A stretch of 64,000 nucleotides of DNA. Origin: Astragalus membranaceus. Lineage: Eukaryota > Streptophyta > Magnoliopsida > Fabales > Fabaceae. The position numbers were made by a program, and so were the translations under genes. The stretch is taken from positions 96,779,531-96,843,530 of the forward strand of contig CM076851.1 in NCBI GenBank assembly GCA_039519185.1, given 5' to 3'. Shown one piece after another: positions 56,390 to 64,000 of the stretch. Position 1 is the first letter of the stretch; every line of letters starts with the position of its first letter. The notes under the pieces were generated by a model. It did no database searches and was not told the DNA's origin. It saw only the letters and a program-made list of their open reading frames with translations.

Positions 56390-58520
56390 TTCTCTTTTCC
56401 CTTGGCAGGTTTAAGAGCAGGACAGAGGTATGTTTTACCTTTGACTATATCAGCTACCAAGATGTCTGCCGTGTAATCGGCTGATTCATCATAATTTGAG
56501 TCCTCGGCCGCATCAACTACTGCTACCAACTGAGGTCCTCGACCCTTAATAGCTCTCTTCCTTTCTCTCTCTCTTATATGAATTGTTCAATCTATATTGC
56601 CCAGGAAGCCAAGCCACTGAGGTCACTACAAGCTTGTCCCACAAGCTTTTCCTTCAATTGCGAGTGCATTCCAGAGATGGCCATGGAGGTAAGTTGAGAT
56701 TTTGGAAAGGGTACTGAGAACTTTCTGGCCATCTTTCTGAATCTTTCAATGAAGTCTGTCACAGCCTCATCCACCTTCTGCCGTAAACTCATGAGATCGG
56801 CAACCGTAACTTCAGGCTGTGGCCAGTAAAATCTGTCACGGAAGCACCTTTCCATGTCTGCCCAGGTCTGTATAGAATCAGGTGGGAGAGAAGAATACCA
56901 TGAGAAGGCAGACCCTGTGAAAGACAAAAGGAATAGCTGCAACGTATGGAACTCATTCTGGTTTCCTTTTCCACATTGGACCGTGAATCAGCCGACGTGC
57001 TCCATGGTAGACTTACCATCATCCCCGGAGAATGTGGCAAAGTCAGGGGTTTTGAATCCTCGGACAGAGACACCAATCTGTCCACCCACTCGGGGTAAGA
57101 CTTCTTGTATAATGGCCTCTCGAGCGGTTTCAGCTAAACACTGAAGAACTTCTTGATGCTGTCAGCTATCAAATTAGGATCCAGGAGTTGGGAGCCCGAT
57201 GGTCTTCCTGGTACAGATGTTTGCATGCCTCAGTGAGGTGGAAGTTGATTCCATGGATGCTCGGCCATGGCAAAACCCATCTGTGTCTGTATATAGGAAC
57301 CCGCCAGGTAGGTACTGAGTGCTCCAGGGTGCGGCTGACTAGGAGGTAGACTTGTCGAGCCAGGTGGGCTCTGGGCCCATGGCTGCTGACTCAAGCAATA
57401 CCCACTGATCCTGCCATTCCCTGAATTCGGGGCGAAGGCTTGCGCCCTGCGTAGGCTGGGTAGTTAGCCGCGACAGAACACCCATTGGATGGTCACCGAG
57501 CCTACTGCCTCCGGCGGCCTTCTGGCCAATTGCACTTGTCCCTGCTGAAGAGAAGCCGTATTAGTGACATTCGCCATAAACTGCCCCTCAGTGTTGGCAG
57601 TGGCAAAAGTACCAGGCTGAGGAATTACAGGAGTAGGGCATACCTAATGAGAGAACGCCTGCTGAGGCCCAGTCAAACTCCCACTCGGTGAACACTGAAG
57701 CATGCCTCCCATAGATGTATAGGTGGATGCCTGCCGAGGTCCAATGGGGTTGGTGTATGGCAGGGGCTGATGCGTGCCTCCCAGAGAAGTAGGATGTCCT
57801 CCCTGTGGCTGGCCGCGGCAGAACACCCATTGGATGGTCCTTGCGGCACCGAGCCTACTGCCTCCGGCGGCCTTCTGGCCAATTGCACTTGTCCCTGCTG
57901 AAGAGAAGCCGTATTAGTGACATTCGCCATAAACTGCCCCTCAGTGTTGGCAGTGGCAAAAGTACCAGGCTGAGGAATTACAGGAGTAGGGCATACCTAA
58001 TGAGAGAACGCCTGCTGAGGCCCAGTCAAACTCCCACTCGGTGAACACTGATGCATGCCTCCCATAGATGTATAGGTGGATGCCTGCCGAGGTCCAATGG
58101 GGTTGGTGTATGGCAGGGGCTGATGCGTGCCTCCCAGAGAAGTAGGATGTCCTCCCTGTGGCTGGCTGGGAAAAATGGGGTTAGTAGCGTTGCTACCTTG
58201 CGTTGCATGTCTTTGTTCCAATTCCTTGGCTTGTTGCACCTCGTTATATACCATAGGTTTAACTAAGTCAGCCAATTATTGGGACACTTGGTACATTATG
58301 TCATGTATCCCCATGTCTATCTGTTGCCGAATGAATGATGTGGTCATGATTACGGGCTCCTCCTCTTGGTGAGGTAGTTCATTCGACTCAGCAGTAACCG
58401 CTGCAGCATTATTCCCTGAAACACCTACTGGCTCCATGTTTTTTCCTTTGGCAGCTGTTGCCTTCTTTGATGCAGAAGATGACTCCATGCTTAAGTTCTT
58501 ACAAGAGCGTAAGTGCATAC
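56390..58520 (-). pseudogene. Gag of a different Ty3/Gypsy element (Tat/Retand-like), broken
   Basis: Start near 58489 on the minus strand (MESSSASKKATAAKGK). A Pro/Gly/Gln-rich region follows with several stops, then the gag core: LFLLSFTGSAFSWYSSLPPD, WADMERCFRDRFYWPQPEVT and FIERFRKMARKFSVPFPKSQ (56942-56592), and a segment ending KGKTYLCPALKPAKGKE (near 56400). The core is of the SFTGxAFxWYxxLPxxSI type known from Tat-like Gypsy elements, not Athila. Stops at 58276, 58001 and elsewhere and a frameshift near 56950 make it dead. It is joined at about 56390 to Athila sequence. Confidence 0.78.
57465..58165. repeat. Tandem duplication of about 345 bp in the Tat-like gag
   Basis: AGAACACCCATTGGATGGTC occurs at 57475 and again at 57820. 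The two units match up to CCTCCCTGTGGCTGG (57811 and about 58165). The second has an 8-base insertion (CTTGCGGC) near 57840 and CTGATGCATG where the first has CTGAAGCATG. Confidence 0.92.
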
Positions 58521-58578
58521 GCCAATGATAATTTAGTCCAGGCGAACCAAACGCAATGGTCTGTTCCCCCGTTCTAGT

Positions 58579-58597
58579 CCCACCGGGCGTGCCAATT
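58579..58597 (-). other. Primer binding site region of the Tat-like element
   Basis: The minus strand reads TTGGCACGCCCGGTGGGAC just after the LTR end, a phrase typical of the leader of several plant Tat/Retand-like Gypsy elements. The exact tRNA is not determined. Confidence 0.65.
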
Positions 58598-59450
58598 TGT
58601 TGTTCTTCGTCAAACTCTTAGGTCCTAGCCGTGGGTCCGGCCAGAGATTTGGGAAGGTTTTTTGATTCCTCTGTTCTTCAGGCGATTGCGCCAAGGAGGG
58701 AACTCTGCTCCTTGACTGTGGGTATCCTGACTCCTCTAGAAAGGGCCAGGTTGGGTGAGAGGGACTGCATGGTTTGGATTATACTATTGGCTAATGCATG
58801 AAAATAAAGATAAAGTGCGATAAAAGCAGATAGATAAAATAAACGTAGAGTTTTTGATTGAGTCTATTCTGTACAATTGCTCTTCTATTTATATGCATAC
58901 GCCCTAGTCGGCCATTACTATAGCCAACATTTGCCTACCGTTGGATCAATCTGATCAACGACTATCATCATTCCTAAGCCCTAAAGAGACAGAGTAACCA
59001 CCCACAATCTTACTAGCACGGTTAGTGGGGTGAACTCCCTCACTTCGTTTTTCAAGGCCTTGCTCCTTCGGTTGATCTTTCAACTGCTCCCACATTCTGT
59101 CTTCGTGCTCACTCTTACTTGCCTTCCAAGCGAGCCTGCCTTACCTCAGCCACTTGGTTTACTCAGCTAGCTTTCGTCCTCGGGAAGTAACTCAGGCACC
59201 CGAGCCTACCTCGGTCATGGTATTCTATAGGTTGAGGCTTTGCTCTCCCTCGGTCTTGCTTATTGCTCCTCAGACTAACCCTTTCCTTGCGGAGTTGTCT
59301 TGTGATATGCCCTGAGGGCTTCTCTTGAGTTCTTCTCTTTGACAATTATCTCTTAAATATTTGTTTGGTGGCCTGCCTTAGCACTTCAATTCCACTCCCT
59401 ATCTTCGCTCGGCCCTCGGTCTACGATTTAGTTATTTTTGGGTGTTAACA
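58598..59450 (-). repeat. 5' LTR of the Tat-like Gypsy element
   Basis: On the minus strand it begins TGTTAACACCCAAAAATAAC at 59450 and ends GAACAACA near 58598, next to the primer site. About 850 bp. It contains a TATA-like ATATAAATAGAAGAGCAA (minus strand, complement near 58886-58903). No partner LTR is in the window. Confidence 0.78.
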
Positions 59451-60353
59451 ACATTATATGATTAACTTTGTATAGGTTTGCATAACACAAATTATAATTC
59501 ATTTCACTATTGTCGGGGGTTAGTAAACATGATTATTATGTTGCTTTTGTAGGTATTTATGAAGGATGACAATCCACTACCCCCGACCAATTCGATATGG
59601 TGTGCTATTAGGTTGGACATATCACGTGATTCGGAGAAGCCATATATTAGTCGCTTGTGACAATGGGGTTTTTTTGGCTACAGAGTCAAAAACGAGTGGT
59701 TTCGTAAGCTTAACTGACATTAAAGGGATTAATTTCATTTTCCACATTGTTATTGTTAATTTAATATTTTCCACATCATTATTGTTGGTTTACTATTTTT
59801 CATGTGATCGTTGTTACTTGAATATTTTCCATGTTACTTCGTTTTATATAATAGAATGCTAGTTACAATGCAGTGACAAAAGTTGCAATAAAGCACTAGA
59901 AAGGAAAACAAATTATCAATAAATACGGTACCTTAGTTAGTACTGAGAGGATTCAGTACCTCAGTATACTGTGATGCCTTAGTACTTTGGTGTCACGTGT
60001 ATGTTAAATGTAACGTTTCAAACAATACTTCTGGAACCTGGGTACTGCGATGGTCAAGTACCTTTGTACTGTCTGTGTTGTTTGATTGCCTATATTGTGT
60101 AGGCAGTACCAAAGTGCCGAATCGTAAGAGTACTAAAGTACCAATCACGTTAAAATGAAGAGGATGGAATGGGAGAGTGTGAATGGGTTTTGAAAAATTA
60201 AGGAGGGTGGGAGAGTAGTGTGAAGTGGTGTATTAAGAATAGGCCGAAGAGAAAATGAACATTGGACAAAAAAGGGAGAAAATAAAGCCACAAAAAAAAG
60301 AGAAAATTTTCCTAGGATTGCTCCTCCGTTCCTTTTTAGTCCATGTTTTTCTT
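59451..60353. other. Interval without a recognised gene; possible exon at 59553
   Basis: TTTTGTAG|GTATTTATGAAGGATGAC at about 59552 looks like a splice acceptor and opens about 150 coding-like bases (to about 59710), but I cannot name a family. The rest includes near-repeats of AGTACTTTGG/AGTACCTTTGTACTG (59935-60150). Nothing else is seen. Confidence 0.45.
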
Positions 60354-60814
60354 AGGGTATTGCTTTTCCCACACCCCCTCCTACTCGAAACACACCCCAT
60401 AAGGGTGTGAAAAGACTAAAAGGCCAGGCCAAACCTCTTTTTTTTCACGAATTTTCACCTGTTCGAACACGGGCATTCGAACAGGTTCGAATGACATCGT
60501 TCGAGTGTGTTAAATTTTGACTTCACACCCTTTTGGGCGTTTTTCACCTGTTCGCATGAGGTCATGCGAACCTGTTCGCATGACCTCGTTCGAACACATT
60601 CGAACGACATCGTTCGAGTGTGTTAAATTTTGACTTCACACCCTTTTGGGCGTTTTTAAACGGTTCGCATGAGGTCATGCGAACCTGTTCGAACAAGGTC
60701 GTTCGAACAGTCATAAAACACGTCCTCGCAGCGTCTCACGCGAGGTTATTTTTGGAATAAAATTTGTTAAGGGGTGTGAAAGAGTAGGAGGGGGTGTGGG
60801 AAAAGCAAAACCCT
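60354..60814. mobile_element. MITE-like element with 30-bp inverted ends and TTCGAA-rich repeats
   Basis: The left end AGGGTATTGCTTTTCCCACA is inverted at the right (TGTGGGAAAAGCAAAACCCT). CCCCCTCCTACT also pairs with AGTAGGAGGGGG. TTTCTT lies immediately outside both ends (60348-60353 and 60815-60820), a likely target duplication. The interior has direct repeats of about 130 bp (CGACATCGTTCGAGTGTGTT at 60492 and 60606) and palindromes TTCGAACAGGTTCGAA and TTCGCATGAGGTCATGCGAA. No ORF. Confidence 0.78.
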
Positions 60815-60944
60815 TTTCTTATTTCCTCTTAAGTATTATTGTTGTTGTTGTATTTTATTTTCGGGGCAATGTTTTGGTCCCGATTGCCTTTCTGGGCCAA
60901 CCATCTGAATTGGGCCGCCTCTGTAATGTTCTCTTATAGTTTTT

Positions 60945-61790
60945 GGGTTTTTTTTGTACCCCCATCACATAACAATCTACCCCATCGACCCTGCGAAAAG
61001 ACGCAATTTCCCTTCACAAAATTTAAAAAACCCGAACGTATCCTGATTTCAATTTTTTTTTTTGGAAATCGGATTTATGTATATGTGAAGTAAATCCGAT
61101 TTCCAAATCGGATTTATGTATCTGTGAGGTAAATCCTATTTCCACTGAAAATTTTAAAAATTTAAAAGCGGATTTACTTAAGATGAGGTAAATCCGCTTT
61201 TAAAAATAACAAAGCGGATTTAACTTAAGCGGATTTAAATCCCAAAAAAATCAACGATCAAGACTCCTCAAGAAGACACTTCTTTTGGGACAGAGGACCT
61301 CAGAATCCCAAATTCCATCGTTTACTATTTTTTATTAATTTTTTAAATTTTCATTATTTCCAAAAAAATCTAAAAAAATTTGCATAACCTTATTTTGGTT
61401 TTAGTAGATTTTTAGTGGTGTTTTTATAATTTTTGGATTAGTTTTGACTCTTTAATAGATTTTTAGTAGCAATTTTATAACCTTTTTTAAAAATTTAAAT
61501 AATTTTTTTTATTAATAACAAAATCGGATTTACCTTAGGTGGGGTAAATCCGATTGTCGTTTTTTAGAAAAATTGGATTTAGGTAAATCCGATTTTAAAA
61601 ACAACAAAGCGGATGTATCTCCATCTGAGGTAAATCCGGTTTGTTATTTTTAATGTCGAATTTACCTATTGGAGACTCCCATTTGAGGTAAATCCGCTTT
61701 GTTATTTGGGCAAGAGTTTTTTCGGGTATACGATGTGATGGGGGTAGAACTTAGAAGGGAGTTGATGGGGTAGAACAAAAAGTCCCATAG
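60945..61790. mobile_element. Fold-back element with repeated AAATCCG motifs
   Basis: The left end GGGTTTTTTTTGTACCCCCATCACAT is mirrored at the right end (ATGTGATGGGGGTAGAAC near 61733 and TGGGGTAGAACAAAAAGTCCC near 61769; only the first 20 bases of each matter). The interior alternates GCGGATTTAC and GTAAATCCG(C/A)TTT in inverted pairs at least eight times. It probably folds almost end to end. It lies directly upstream of the STRAP-like gene promoter. Confidence 0.7.
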
Positions 61791-61859
61791 TTGTTTGGTT
61801 AGTGCCTTGAACTCTTTCAATGAAATCAAGCAATTTAGACAAAAAAAAAAAAAAAAGAG

Positions 61860-62243
61860 AAAATGAAGCCTCCAACGACAGCGTAGAGTTATTTTACTTG
61901 TCCGAACGGTCCCACTCCTCACAGTATAAGAGACCACCGGTGAAGGCCACCCATCCCCTCGCCTGGCCCTTCTTCGTCTTCTAGCTCTGTTCCACACCTT
62001 CTTCCCCTTTTTTCCTTTTTCTTTTTTTATCCATTTTATCATCACTATTATCAATATTATATACCTTTTTTGTTAGGTTTTGAATCTTTTTACAAATTTC
62101 CTTCTTTTCTAACCAAAATTTCCAGAGCTTGAGGATTGGGAGGTGTTGATTCCAGTATCGTTTGGATCACTCCAGTGTCGTTTTTAGGGTTTCTCGTTTA
62201 TTTTTTCTTATCAATAGTTAGGTTTTATCAATAGTTTTGAGAA
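61860..62243 (+). promoter_or_regulatory. 5' UTR and proximal promoter region of the STRAP-like gene
   Basis: CT-rich text (CTTCTTCGTCTTCTAGC, TTCCCCTTTTTTCC) typical of plant leaders leads to the ATG at 62244. No unambiguous TATA box was found close by; CAGTATAAGAGACC at 61921 is the best candidate. The start site is not determinable from sequence. Confidence 0.4.
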
Positions 62244-62657
62244 ATGGAAAAGAAAAAGGTTGCGGTACCTCTTGTTTGTCACGGTCATTCTCGTCCAGTG
62301 GTTGATCTCTTTTACAGTCCCGTTACTCCCGATGGCTTCTTTCTTATCAGTGCAAGCAAAGGTACGTTTTGTGGATTTCGATTCTATGTTTTTATATTTT
62401 ATGGATCTGGATTTGATTTGTTTATAGCTATGATCAAAATTAGGGTTTGTAGCTTGGGTTGTTATTTTGGAATGTGATGGTTTAGATAGTGATGACGTGT
62501 GAGTTTTGTTTGTGTTTACAGATGGTAGCCCTATGCTTAGGAATGGGGAAACTGGAGATTGGATTGGAACATTTGAAGGGCACAAAGGTGCAGTGTGGAG
62601 TTGCTGTTTGGATGCTAATGCGTTGCGTGCCGCAACTGCTTCTGCTGATTTCTCATC
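62244..62657 (+). CDS. STRAP-like WD40 protein, first two exons (gene continues past the window)
   Basis: Exon 1 (62244-62361) encodes MEKKKVAVPLVCHGHSRPVV, then DLFYSPVTPDGFFLISASK. Exon 2 (62522-62657) encodes DGSPMLRNGETGDWIGTFEG, then HKGAVWSCCLDANALRAATA and SADFS. Donors GTACG and GTATG and the acceptor TTTACAG fit, and phase 1 then 2 joins correctly. This is the N-terminal WD40 repeat of plant homologues of serine/threonine kinase receptor-associated protein (STRAP/UNRIP), a seven-bladed propeller that acts as a cytoplasmic scaffold. In animals it binds the SMN complex. The next exon (KLWDAL in relatives) is not found up to 64000, so intron 2 is longer than 1.3 kb. It could be an intact host gene or a broken copy; the visible part has no defect. 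Confidence 0.88.
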
Positions 62658-63906
62658 GTATGTGATCAGTTTCTTTTTTTTTTTTTTAAAATTTAGACAC
62701 TGATTGAGAACACTGAGAATTTTGTTATGGTATTGGTTGGTATAATGCACATGGAAATGTCCCAGTTAGTTAAGTTAATGTCTACTTCTTTTCTGCTTAT
62801 GAACTTGTTTCCCTTTCTAGGTATGCATATAACTTGTTCCCTCTGATTTGGCCCTGCATCACGTGGATTTCACTTTAGAAACCTTTTTTTTTCAATCTTT
62901 TACTTTCTGATTATGAGTTTTGATGTTTTTTGATTATGGTTGTGCATCTAGATTTTTAGTGGTCTGCGAGGTCATACATTGTTGAGAATTGGAAAGTTGT
63001 TTGCAATGTTGGTTAGAGGCAGTTAATGCTGTCCACAGTGGCTGCTAGCGTGCTGCTACAGGGCTGGAGCATTTACTATTGCTGTGCGGATATGGCTGCT
63101 GTGTCTTTGTGGTTTTGTCAGTTACCAGCTAGCAAATAGCCCCACTAAAGCGGAAAATTGCATAGCCACGGAGCAGGTTGCATCCCTGGTGTGATGCGAT
63201 TGCAGGGATCGTCGCAGAATGCTGGCACGCAGTTTGCAGCCACTAATCGCAGCGAGATTGCAGCGAATCGCAGCTTTCACAGCCTCTATCCTTGAACTGG
63301 GGCCAAATTCCCTTTAAAGAACAAATTCTCACTGTTTTTGTTAACTAATAGGGTTTTTAGGTAATTAAATATTATTTAAGGTAGTTAAATATCACATGAA
63401 TGATTAAACCATCCTACTCTCTCACGTGTTCTCTTCCGGTGCGCTTCCTCTTCTACTGCAAAAATCCTTTTTAAGACCTACATTCTGGCAGTTTTTTGTT
63501 GAGGGAGGCAGTTTTTGTTAATTAATGGGATGGGATTTTTGGGTAATTAAATATCACATGTGAAGCCCGTGATATTTCGATATGTGTCCAATACGCCCTG
63601 ATACTTATCGAAGGAGTATCCTTTTTTTTCAAAAAAATAAATATCCAATACTGCATTGATGTGGCTTTTGTACGGTTTACGGACCGGCCATGCGGCTGGA
63701 ACTTCAGAGGAATTGAGGAGTTGAAGCTAAAATAGTAGGAGACGCGGCAAAAGCTCCGGCAGTGCTGAATGGTGGTGCCATGTGTTTTCTGGCAGTGCAA
63801 TGGTCTCTCTCTCTCTCTCTAACTAATAATTGTAATATAAACTTTCTGAATAATTTAATATATTAAACAAAATAAAATAACATAGGATAGCAAATAAAAT
63901 TTAAAC

Positions 63907-63938
<32 letters not shown>

Positions 63939-64000
63939 AAAATTATTTTTTTATTAAAGTATCTTGGTCGTGTCGTAACCTGATTTCCAAATTGTTTTCG
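62658..64000 (+). other. Start of intron 2 of the STRAP-like gene, containing repeat DNA
   Basis: The intron holds a GC-richer patch at 63020-63290 with repeated GCAGC/GCTGC motifs (TTGCAGCCACTAATCGCAGC, GATTGCAGCGAATCGCAGC), probably a transposon relic. It has a direct repeat of GTTTTTGTTAA(C/T)TAAT..GGTAATTAAATAT at 63337 and 63513, a (CT)n at 63806-63820 and a (TA)n at about 63916-63936. No exon was recognised. Confidence 0.55.

Noticed and set aside
62211..62750. Minus-strand frame of about 180 codons over the STRAP-like exons
   Set aside because: Antisense shadow of the WD40 exons and intron with no homology of its own.

Overview
This is a plant nuclear window, almost certainly dicot and most likely legume. 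It is AT-rich and carries spliced genes with GT..AG introns, LTR retrotransposons primed by plant-type tRNA sites, CACTA transposons, a plant L1 LINE, and MITEs. One MITE (19908-20212) has the 'GGGTTAAATATGTTTTT' terminal repeat that I recall as very common in legume genomes. Nearly all of the 64 kb is transposable-element sequence in nested layers. Only one ordinary host gene is visible: the first two exons of a STRAP-like WD40 protein at the right edge (62244-62657).

Left third (1-19451). A CACTA (En/Spm) transposon, CACTA-A, starts left of the window and ends at 10332. It has an intact TNP2-type transposase (2084-5257), a nine-exon second gene ending in a Ulp1-like peptidase fold (6454-9007) whose exon phases all fit, and a 3' subterminal array of palindromes built on 'TTTAGCATCGG' (9366-10332). 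A Copia fragment sits in its 5' intron. A second, decayed copy in the same orientation (CACTA-B, 11534-14365) is an internal-deletion derivative with a 5-bp microhomology junction. Between them lie two fold-back structures. A defective Ty1/Copia element with both LTRs follows (15139-19451).

Middle (19452-44475). After the MITE comes a minus-strand CACTA remnant (CACTA-C, from 21997) with an L1 LINE inside it (22405-26260), a Ulp1 C-terminal remnant (26406-26697), a tRNA-derived SINE (26698-26784), and a stack of Ty3/Gypsy LTRs. One LTR is forward (26785-28795). One is an inverted solo LTR with a TGTAG target duplication (29051-30999). Then comes a large, young chromovirus-like Gypsy element (31512-41175, target duplication TTTTC). 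Its LTRs differ by one 162-bp repeat unit. Its 5' leader and gag start are replaced by a copy of the sequence that flanks its 3' side.

Right third (44476-59450). A minus-strand Athila-type Gypsy element (3' LTR, polypurine tract, env-position ORF, pol) is joined to the gag and LTR of a different Gypsy element. Its integrase is interrupted by a 3.9-kb CACTA element (48654-52588, target duplication AGA). That element carries, all on the plus strand, fragments of three developmental genes: a gibberellin receptor (GID1), an auxin response factor of the ARF5/MONOPTEROS type, and a bHLH factor of the bHLH30/TMO5 type. This triple gene-capturing 'Pack-CACTA' is the most notable object in the window. 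Two MITE-like fold-back elements (60354-60814, 60945-61790) lie just upstream of the STRAP-like gene.

No organelle, bacterial or CRISPR features were seen, and no free-standing tRNA or rRNA gene.
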